NCBI GenBank assembly: GCA_934047225.1 | Contig: OW203984.1 | Coordinates: forward strand, 1,931,201-1,995,200 | Direction: 5' to 3' | Length of the DNA: 64,000 bases | From: Ypsolopha sequella | Taxonomy: Eukaryota > Arthropoda > Insecta > Lepidoptera > Ypsolophidae | Part shown: positions 55,301 through 64,000 of the stretch, in pieces | Layout: the number at the start of each line of letters is the position of its first letter | How positions within the stretch are numbered: the stretch's first letter is position 1 | The notes under the pieces: generated by a model | The model's input: the letters and a program-made list of their open reading frames with translations, nothing else | What the model was told of the DNA's origin: nothing | Database searches by the model: none | Position numbers and translations under genes: made by a program

Positions 55301-56412
55301 GCTTTTGTGGGCAGTCCACATAACTGCCTGTGTTGTTTCTTTGAAACTATCGTGCTCTATTGACGGGCTCAATTGACCTCTTCTGTTTTTTTTTTATTTT
55401 GACTAGACATCTGCTGTCTTTTACAAGTCAGTATGAGGAGACTTAAGTTTTAATAGTGTTTTAAATTAAGTAAGCATAGCTTCCCTCAATTCTTAGTAAT
55501 TTGAATATTGAATAACCCACACTTCTTCACCTTCCACCGCCTCACGATCTAATCTCATCATTAGCCATCAAACATACCTTCAGACGGAGTCAAGAAACCT
55601 GATCCTCAGTACAGTCAAAGTCAACATAATTTACAGCACAGCAGCCTGAGGCAAAGAGCAGATAGACATCGTACAGTCGACTGGAAGAGTGATTAACTTT
55701 GCTCCTCGCGTCTTTGAAGTAGCCGTCGCACGCTCCGTCAGACGCGATTAGCATCCTCCACTGATGCATGGTTATTGCAGGGATTTTATTAATAGTTCAC
55801 TACTTTATAAGCCACTACGTGCTCCGTATGTAACAAAGTAGAGTGCCAATTTATTTGCCTCTTGCATGAGCAAAATTCATAAATTTAACCCAATAATGCT
55901 CGTAAATTAACGAAAAATGAAAGCGATACGTGATTTATTCGCGGAAAGCCGAAATATTTGTAATGAATTGCTGGAATGTTTGAACGGTCAATCAAATCCG
56001 TCATGCGAGGTAACGCTACTCTTCATAATGCAGTCCATTTTGTTCTAAAATAAACAACTCGGAGTAGTCATTAATGTCAAACAATGCTAACATTTTAACA
56101 ATTTTAATTTACAAAGTGGACGTTGAATAAAAAGCTTTAAAGAAAATTATCTAAACATTTCAGAAGTGAGATCCATTAGATAAAACGTGAGTCTATTGGG
56201 ACAGACAGACTGACAAACGTTTATGTTATGGCGGGAGCTCGGCTGAATCCATGAAGCAACAAGCATGGCTGAATCATATGTTTGTGCTGAAACCTCGCAA
56301 GCAAGCAAATGATATTATGATTTTTTTGTAAGTTGGATTATTCGTTATTTGGAGGTAATAAGGAGGTTATATTTCAATTTATTTTCGGCCATTTATTATC
56401 TATGGTGAAGCG
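55301..56412. other. Single-copy DNA, possible regulatory block
   Basis: About 55700-56020 has balanced composition, 'gcgattagcatcctccactg', 'aaaattcataaatttaaccc' and several Hox/Cad-type cores, and no repeat match inside the window. No coding frame. Inferred enhancer-like only. Confidence 0.3.
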
Positions 56413-56420
56413 AGTGGACT

Positions 56421-56563
56421 CAAGGGCGGATCCAGCCTGAGTGCCAGGGGGGGTCACAGGCTCCGAATTAGTACAAATATATATTAAATTTTGTGCAAAT
56501 TTAGGTAAATTTAGTGTCTCTGTATAGAAAAAATAAGTTGACCAGGCCCTGGATCCGCCGTTG
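56421..56563. mobile_element. hAT-type MITE, 143 bp, with 8-bp target duplication
   Basis: The terminal repeats 'caagggcggatccag' and 'ctggatccgccgttg' (inverted with two mismatches) are bounded on both sides by agtggact (56413-56420, 56564-56571). An 8-bp duplication and CA(A/G)GGGCGGATCC ends are hAT hallmarks. No coding sequence. Confidence 0.9.
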
Positions 56564-56949
56564 AGTGGACTACCCTTAGAAAAAGGACATTTTGGTTGAT
56601 TGGAGCGTTGGCGCCATGGTTTACGGAAATGTTTAATTTGTTTTTTTTTTATGGCAAATACGGACTTCTTTTTAAAAAAGGTCAGTTTTGCATTCATGTC
56701 ATTTTGTGGGTCAAAAGTTCAATTTTTTTTTTTTTTTATGGTCTAAAATGGCTGACAGCCATGGAGTTGCTTCATGCTGACAGCGGTGCAGTGAGTGATA
56801 ACGATGATAATTTGACTAAAACTGAATTTCTGGAAACAGCAACAAAAAGGACGAACCATATTTATCAGTAAAATCGAAAACATCTTGATCTTATCAATAT
56901 TTTTGGACGACTGAAAACAGGTAGGTATTAACCTATTGCATGAGTGTAG
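56564..56949. other. Noncoding stretch
   Basis: A 91-residue frame (56596-56871) is rich in Phe from T-runs. Its second part (ADSGAVSDNDDNLTKTEFLE) looks less biased, but no family is recognised. Confidence 0.25.
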
Positions 56950-57112
56950 ATCAAGTAGTGTATGAAACTACACATAACTAGGTATTAAATAAAACACTCG
57001 TGTTTACTACTAAAAACTCGTCTACGGTTTATGTTTTTTAAATTCATACTCGTGTTTTAATAACCTCTTTATGTGCTAGTTTCATAAACTACTATTATTT
57101 AATACTTTTTAT
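56950..57112. repeat. Imperfect palindrome
   Basis: 'gtatgaaactacacataact' plus 'aggtattaaataaaacactc' on the left is partly mirrored by 'gtgttttaataacctcttta' plus 'tgtgctagtttcataaacta' on the right. Decayed fold-back element related at its edge to repeat C ('ataaactactatt'). Confidence 0.6.
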
Positions 57113-57499
57113 TAAAAAATAGAATAACAATAATAAGTTGTGCGTCTGGGAACGAGACAGGTCGCATCCACCTTAATTTTTAACGGTTTTGAAACTGATA
57201 TTTACAATTATAAAGCTGTACAAAAGTCGTAACACGCATTAAAATCGCTGTACAGAAAAAAGTACAGTCGCCTGTTTTTCCATTTGACCCTAATGGATCG
57301 TTTACATAACCTGTCAAACAATAGTTTACCGACTCGAAGGTTTGTCCATCAAATCTCCGTTAAATTAACACATTCCCTACTGATCCAGACCTTGTGTCTG
57401 TTTGTGTGTCTCTGTCCAACGACACAGTGGCGCCAGTCGCCACACTTGTCTATCATCACGAGAAGTATGCTTTAAAAAAAAACAATAAAACATATGTTA
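57113..57499. other. Noncoding spacer
   Basis: No gene or recognisable repeat is seen. The 63-residue frame at 57284-57475 has no domain. Confidence 0.3.
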
Positions 57500-57655
57500 T
57501 CGTCACGACATGAATCTCCGAGGGGGTGTCACAGAATGAGAATGAGAGTGAGAATGAGAATCATATTCCCAAGTGTAAACTGTAAAATGCAAGTCACAGT
57601 CGTTTTTCGGGTACAACGGGTACACCCGTTTTTCACCGACGATTATTACGTAGTT
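57500..57655 (-). repeat. SINE body fragment
   Basis: 'cgtcacgacatgaatctccg' and 'agggggtgtca' plus 'caccgacgattattacgta' match the body of the SINE at 52145-52432. In between, 'gagaatgagagtgagaatga' is a local short tandem expansion. Confidence 0.55.
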
Positions 57656-57664
57656 TACTTATAT

Positions 57665-58145
57665 TAAGACTGTACCTGAGCCTAGAGCATGACCAACTCC
57701 AGGCTATCTAGGATTCGTTTGAAGAAATTCGGACTCTCCTTGTATTGAAAAAAATATATTTGGTTTATTAATCTTTTCTCTAGGGATCTTACGTATAAAC
57801 AATGTACTAAGATTTATACTTTTGCCAAAAAAAAATGTTTTGCACCCTCTTTTTTTTTGTTTTCAAACGTTCGCTTCAAGAACGCAGTTAAGAGATCAAC
57901 TTAATTTTTTTGTCATAAAATAGGTAATAGAAATATGAAGGTATATCACCTAAATTCAATATTTTTTTCCCTACAAAATAGTTCATTATTAGCTAAAAAC
58001 ACACCAATTTGTTGTTTCGCTGCTAGATCACTAGTATTACGCGTCCAAAAAAAAGAGGCCAAAGAGCCAACATTATAATCACCTCTATAAAAATCAAATA
58101 AAGTCTTTGCCATTAAAAAAAATTTGCTAGAGTATGCCATCTTCT
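57665..58145 (+). repeat. Dispersed repeat E, copy 3
   Basis: Close copy of 18303-18800 in the same orientation, with small indels in A/T runs and about 16 bp missing near the end ('gccattaaaaaaaatttgct' replaces the longer 'gtgctggacgggt' stretch). Confidence 0.85.
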
Positions 58146-58149
58146 TAAA

Positions 58150-58404
58150 CCAGTTAATTGTGTAAAAAGCTGGTCAAGTGCGAGTTGGACTTGCGCTCTA
58201 TGACTTCTGCACATAAGGTGGGGCCCATCCGCTCAGCTGCTATGTATTTGTGGCGTCCTGATAGCATTGATCTCAATTTAACTTTGTTCACATCTTTACA
58301 TGTTTCCCTTCTACCCCCCCACACCGCACTCCAACCCATTTCTCATAGAGAGGTGAAAAGATGGTGTGATGTTCAAAAAGCGAAGAAATTGTGAAATGGT
58401 TTCA
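58150..58404. other. Noncoding stretch with repeat F edge
   Basis: 'gctggtcaagtgcgagttgg' at about 58168 is a diverged start of repeat F. 58205-58400 has balanced composition and a 78-residue frame without known motif. Confidence 0.3.
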
Positions 58405-58735
58405 GGTAAAAACAATTTTCCATGAAACGGTAACTGTTTATTTATACAAAAGTGTATAAACTTAGTCTTCTTTACATGATCGACGTCTGTATTTCTCTCT
58501 TTTTTATTTCTAGTATAGATAAAAATTATGCAACTTGCTAAACTTTGCGAAAAAACGAAGCAATATTCACGATATCCTGACAGCTATTACGATGGTGTTT
58601 CATAAAATTTTGCTTTTTGGGCTGTATAGAGACGTATAGTTAGACGCCACTAGATAATACCTATAAAAAATATGAAAAAAATAAGCTGTAAATCCAGGCG
58701 TAGAGGGCCTCTTAAGAGAAATATATTGAGAAATA
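58405..58735 (-). repeat. Inverted copy of the fold-back element centre
   Basis: Reverse of 32310-32680: 'ccatgaaacggtaactgttt', 'gatatcctgacagctattac', 'tttgctttttgggctgtata' and 'gaggg(c/a)ctcttaag'. It shows that the sequence inside the 31750-33510 element is itself dispersed. Confidence 0.75.
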
Positions 58736-61519
58736 TATTATAGCTCGCGCAACGTATATTCAGTTTTTCAAAAAGCAAGTTCTCATTTATTTAATTCGTA
58801 CCTAGGTACGTCTTAGTCTGAGAAAAAACTGTACTAAGATGGCCGTTTGTAAGGGTTTAAAATAGTATATTTCGTGACGAGTACCGAAGCAACACTTTTG
58901 CTGCTGTTACTATTGAAGTCGGTTACTATTTTTTACTTAAAAGTTTATTTTATCAAAACTAATTTCGAGTATTAAATGAAACTTTTCCATAAAGGTAGTA
59001 GAAAAATATATTTTTTTTTTACCTCAACAAGTGGCCTATAGTATAGTATGGAAAGACGTAAATTAAGTAATAAAACAAATTTAACCTCACATACTGCAAT
59101 AAGGTAATTAACAGAACATCAAAAGCGGTTTTACATTGTTTGACCGATGTTAGAATAGTACATTATAAAACCGTAATTCTGCGCTGTGATTGGCCAAATT
59201 TATTATAACACCGCTAGAGAACTAATCAATAGCGATAACGGTCTGTCTTAATTTCTTGACCCACGCCCTTACACTTGTGAATTTTGCGGTATGGATCGCT
59301 TATGCGAAATTGAAAAAAGGTGCGAAATTTCGCGGTATTGCAGTATTGCATGCTCTAGTTGTAAATATTACAAATAATGTCACGCGAAGACGATATTTTC
59401 GATGATTATAGATAAAGTATTGTGCGCAATTCACATAACTTAAATTCAAAAAGATTCTTTTAAATCTTTTTTCAGGGAATAATTGCCATTTTCGGACATA
59501 GTTATCATTATTTTGGAATATAAATTAAAAAAAATGGATGACTTTTTAAAGAATTGTTGGTGATGACGTCACTTGGGAATAAATTAATGTTGGGAAGTGC
59601 TGAAGAACCCGTCAGTTTAGTCACGTTATTAAAATAGTTAGTACGTTTAGTTCTGTTTTAGTAAAATTGACGTAAGTGGGTTGATAAATTAATTAAGGTG
59701 CTCTTATCCCAGAAGAGTGACTCTCTGTCTTTTTCTTTACGTGTAAGGGTAAAAGTAAAGAAGGGGTTTGTACTTTTTCCTTGTTTTTATCGGTTTTTAA
59801 ATTGTTTAAAAATAAGGGATATGTTTATTAAAACCCACTTTACGTGGTCGACCTAGAAAATTTAAAGAGCAATATTACCAGATATGTTTTGTTAATAAAA
59901 GAGTGGAATTATGGAAATGGCATGATTTGAAAGGTCTTATTACATGCTGTGTTCGTGAATTATTTCTATCGAGCAAAGTTTATCTGATCATGTAACACAT
60001 GCATGGAAGACCTAGATAAAATTTTGAACTATATTGCGTTTTTTTTTTTTTGAAGTTTTAGACGATATTTGAAAGTTCTATTTGACTTTGAAATTACTGA
60101 TTTTGGGATAAGAGCGCCTTAATGTTAAAACAACCGTATTATCAAGAGCGATAATTTTGATATTTTATTTGAATTGCCAGTTAAGAGGTGCTAAGAACTT
60201 TATATATATTAGTGATTTAAATAATCTGGGTTTTGATGTGAAAAGGTCGACTGAGCCTGACAAATTGCTATTAAAGAGGTTACTGTCGTGTTACAGTTGC
60301 ACAAAATACTATCATTAAAAAATTGTTGCGTATACTCTTTAAGCAATTTGAGAAAATTAAAAAGGTCCCTTTTTCTACAACAACCGACCGGAACTGGCCT
60401 TAATAAACGAAGTAGCTAAGTAACCCACATTTCCCACGAGCTATCACCTTAAATGACTCCATAAAGACACATGTCAGAGCATAAACACTTCCAGTTAAGC
60501 GTCCGTTCTACCCCAGTACACCCACATAAAGGGTGCGTGCAAAAGCATAGTTCCCTTATCAGCAGAGCTGGTGCCGTAAGCTTGGATGTTTATAGCGTTT
60601 CCTACTTCCGTGCTGTGACACCCTGTAGACATGTATATTGCGTGGAAGAGACAGCTCTTTGTTAGGTTTTTTGTTGGCAGTTCTTTGAGAATGTTATGGG
60701 CCTTACAGTCGCGGCAGCGAGTTAGTTTGGTTTCTTTATGGTGAGAAGATTTGCTACATACAAATTGTTACAAGTTCCTAAATGCGTAGTGTGCTATAGG
60801 AACATCACTGTACTTGCATGGCAAGTTGGAAGTCGCGGCTCATATATTGACAAATATAGAGAATACTTTGGTCATTCATATTAGAGGCTCCCAAATCTTT
60901 GATCAAAAAGGGCAATTTTTTTTAAACCCACGTGCTAGAATTCTGGCTCTATATACCTACAAAGGTAAAACTTAAGTTTGGAGTTGAATAAGGAAGAGAA
61001 ATTATTTTTTGGACAAATATAACTAGGACGTCAATTTTTATTTAGGCTTAGAGCTGTTGATTAATGAAAATCTACTCAAATGTCTAAAAATAGCAATGAA
61101 CAGTTTTCATACAAATCGTCTTCGACGACCAACAATTTTCACTTTTCCTAAATTTTAATTTTAATCAATCAAAAGTTAGCTTTTTAAAAATAGTTCATTG
61201 CTGTTTCAAACTAAATTTCAATTATTATTTTCTAAATTATTATAATTCCATAAAAAAACAGTTAATTAATTTTTTTTGCGAGATATATTCCGGGCATCGA
61301 AATAATAAGGAAAGGAAGTATAATCTCGGTAGGAAACGCCATTAAAACGTGACGCCACATTTTGAAGGTTGTGTGCTTTGTGGTGTACGACAGACGCTTA
61401 GCTCATTGGTCAGCAAAAATCACGTGATGCTATCTCCCCACCTCTGTATGCCTAGCAAAAAAGTTTTTTAAAGTAAACGTACATGTTACTACTTCGCAAA
61501 TTTAAACTTTTTTTCATGG
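58736..61519. other. AT-rich noncoding DNA
   Basis: No gene is seen across about 2.8 kb. There are many homopolymer runs, and short frames such as 60471-60665 have no recognisable features. 61340-61480 is more balanced. Confidence 0.3.
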
Positions 61520-61726
61520 TTGTACACCTTCAACAGTGATTCCAAACCAATTGACAATCATCAAGTAAGCGACAGTATCGTGGTCCTCTATCAACACGCT
61601 GTGTGTGAAGGAAACAAGACAACAAAGTCGAATGACGCTCTAACCAAAGCATCTCGAATAGGCCGGATTATCCGTCATGAAAATGGATATGTTTATGCAA
61701 CATTGGGCAGTGATCAAGATTATTAA
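61520..61726 (+). other. Orphan frame, possible terminal exon
   Basis: Open to a TAA at 61724-61726 and preceded by 'gttgtacaccttcaacag', which reads as a weak splice acceptor at about 61538. The residues after it (DNHQVSDSIVVLYQHAVCEG, SRIGRIIRHENGYVYATLGS) have normal codon use for a protein, unlike nearby AT-rich frames. No family is recognised and no start codon lies in the frame except TTG. Low confidence. Confidence 0.25.
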
Positions 61727-61729
61727 CAA

Positions 61730-62207
61730 ATAACACTGATCAACAAAGATAATTATACTTGTTTTTTGTTAATACTTGAAATATTTTAGATATTCTTGTG
61801 TGCTGAATCTTATCGAAAAACTTTTACGTAGCAATAAGGATAATAAATAAAATACCAGTATTAAAGTAATAAAAAATATATAATACAATAACTACAGATT
61901 TATCCTTTACTTATGTACTACACTTAACTAAAAATATTTTTTCATTAGATGCTGGAATCAAAATACAGAAATGTTAAACAACAAAAAATATTTTTTTTAA
62001 AACGTTAGATACGCGGCTATAAAAAGGGTTGAGTACGTGATGTATTTGAAAAAAATCGTATTTCTATTTGTATTTCATGTATTATATTTTATTATCAGAA
62101 TTTGGGAAATAACCAATTTCACGTGATTTTATATTTCTCACTTGCATATTGTCTTAAATCATTTTAAGATTGCTATAACCTATTCAGACTCTTAGTTTCT
62201 TAATTTT
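61730..62207. other. AT-rich noncoding DNA
   Basis: Nothing recognisable. Confidence 0.35.
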
Positions 62208-62615
62208 TAGGGTTCCGTACCTCAAAATGAAAAACCGAATCCTTATAGGATCACTTTGTTATTCGTCCGTCTGTCTGTCCGTCTATCCGTCTGTTCGTCC
62301 GTCCTTTCGTCTGTCTGTCTGTCTGTCAAGACCCTTTTTCTCGGGCCCTGTACGTTTTACGTTTAGGTCTTATTTTAGGTTTATTATATAGAAAAAATAT
62401 ATTATGGTTACATATGTTTAATTATTTTGGAAGAAATAAAGGCCAACTTAAATAGATACTTTAGGTACATAGAGTTTAATAGATTGTATGTGTCAAGTTA
62501 AGTTGGTCCCTCATAACTGCAGTCTGCAAGTGGAATTATTTACCATAATGTTTCAAGGCGTCCGTACCCGTATGTTGCGGAACGGAATCCTAGTGCACGA
62601 GTCCGACTTTTTAGT
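62208..62615 (+). repeat. Dispersed 'ggttccgtac' repeat, copy 2
   Basis: Starts 'agggttccgtacctcaaaat', continues 'ccttataggatcactttgtt' and a long gtctgtc run (62265-62330), and ends 'ttgcggaacggaatcctagt' plus 'gcacgagtccgactttttag'. The GTCTGTC part also appears in the fold-back arms at 31915 and 33390. Confidence 0.7.
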
Positions 62616-64000
62616 TTCGGAAATACAAAAGGGCATATATTATTTATTACCAGTTACATTTTTGAAAATATTTTTTTATATAATTTTACTTCACCTTGGA
62701 ATTAATACGTACGTAAGAGACAAGGCATTTGCAAGAAATGCAAAATAAATTTTTCCGCATTAAATGTTACTTCAATGGAATAGATCACTTAACGATACAA
62801 AATCACCAATTTAGGTATGTAACATTTTAAAATTAGGTTATATTTATATAATTGGAATCTGCATAGTACTTACCTATTTCAAAAACAATAAAGTTTGTCA
62901 AGTCATCATTATTTGTTTTTGAACAATGAATTAAATTTTTGGTATCGGTCTATCTATCTGTGAGTTGCGAATAAGGGAATTAAAAGTAATATAAGCTATA
63001 ATCCGTTATGTACCTCGAAAAATGGTTAGTTTGTTTAGCTTTTGTCTAGAAGATGCTCTATGGAGAATGCTCTTTCATGCATAACACCATCCAATTCTCG
63101 TGTACCACGTCTAGGGCGGAAGCTCCACGCAATTTAGACTCTTTTGTTATCTTTATTGTAACGTGATAGGGACTAAAATGCTACAACTAACTATAAACTT
63201 ATGTGGTTAATTTTAAATTATTCTTAGGTTATTTATTTTCGACTAATGTTTGAAAAATTATGTAAATTTTCATACTTACGCATAGAAACTTATACCATCA
63301 CACTCGGAATGTTTCGTGGAGTTGCTTAAACACCATTTCACAATGCAACTAGGCATATTGTGGCTTTTTTCAAACGTTTCATGTATATACTCGACGACTT
63401 AGTTCACGCACAGCTGTCACGAGACTGCTTGACGTGCGGCACTTATAACTAAGCACATGCCCACCACGGCAATTATTTAGTGGCGTCAATTTTCAAGCGC
63501 GTTTATACTTCCATTCCTTATTATTTCGATGATTCCGGGCCATTCGGGCCCGGCATTAGTCACAATGAAGTAAAAAGAAAAATATAACAGATAGGTAAAA
63601 AAATTATTATAATAAAAACTATTTACATTTAACCTATTTTATTTTCGTATGTTTTTTTTTCTTAAGGCGATATGCGAAAAAAATACGGGTGTTTCTTTTC
63701 TGTGTATTTCGTGAAATACACGGAAAATTATAATCAGTTTCTGGTACATGCATTTTGACTATATAATCTAGGATTTTGAAATTGGAAAACATATTTGGAT
63801 AAATTTTCCTCGATAGAAATAATTGTTGGAATGAGGTCTTCAAACACAAATTTTCTCCTCGTTTAACGAATAGGAACCATATACAGAACTCACACATATT
63901 TTATTAGGTGTGTTTTAACAATATCTAGAGATTTGATATTTGAAATTTTGCTAGCTATGTTAGTTTTTTAATAAAAGTTATAAAACTAACATTTTTCGCT
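62616..64000. other. AT-rich noncoding DNA to the window end
   Basis: No supportable gene. About 63360-63560 is less AT-rich. The 87-residue minus-strand frame at 63634-63897 resembles the DNA around 51160-51300 and is probably repeat-derived. Confidence 0.3.

Overview
This window looks like euchromatic nuclear DNA of a moth or butterfly (Lepidoptera). The sequence is AT-rich with CpG-rich islands. It is crowded with short palindromic DNA elements, tRNA-headed SINEs and decayed RTE/Jockey-type LINE pieces of lepidopteran type, plus one mariner and one BEL/Pao LTR retrotransposon. The assignment to Lepidoptera rests on repeat character and the host gene, not on a database match.

One host gene can be supported: a NET-family (NocA/Elbow) zinc-finger transcriptional repressor on the + strand. 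Its coding sequence is two exons. Exon 1 (43923-43982) encodes only 20 residues and was found by reading the frames for the conserved family N-terminus next to a GTGAGT donor. Exon 2 (46016-47230) carries the Sp/buttonhead-type box, the FKPY Groucho-recruitment motif and the C2H2 finger. A CpG-rich island just upstream has an Inr plus DPE-like pair. The 5' leader has a three-codon upstream ORF in strong Kozak context. Polyadenylation signals lie about 520-560 bp past the stop. More than 40 kb on the left and 16 kb on the right contain no other convincing host gene, which fits a developmental gene sitting in a regulatory desert.

Layout: 0-6.1 kb holds palindromic MITEs, tRNA-derived SINEs and LINE tails. 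6.1-9 kb is mostly single-copy AT-rich DNA with possible regulatory blocks. 9.5-10.5 kb is an RTE-type LINE relic split by a 420-bp MITE with a clean 7-bp target duplication. 11.8-12.1 kb is a 24-bp minisatellite. 12.6-19.7 kb has more MITEs and a LINE relic with RNase H. 21.5-30.9 kb is a transposon cluster: an RTE relic apparently cut into two halves by a dead mariner (21809-23115), an intact BEL/Pao element (23149-29982; 1780-aa gag-pol, LTRs differing at 1 of 464 bases, 5-bp target duplication) and a long palindrome. 31.7-33.5 kb is a 1.76-kb fold-back element. 35-42 kb holds more repeats and a Jockey-like LINE relic. 43.5-47.8 kb is the zinc-finger gene. 48-64 kb is AT-rich with dispersed repeats and several MITEs.

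The only protein-coding units with good support are the host zinc-finger gene and the BEL polyprotein. Other open frames are relic transposon pieces or chance ORFs, apart from a few short orphan frames flagged with low confidence. No CRISPR array, rRNA or functional tRNA gene was seen.
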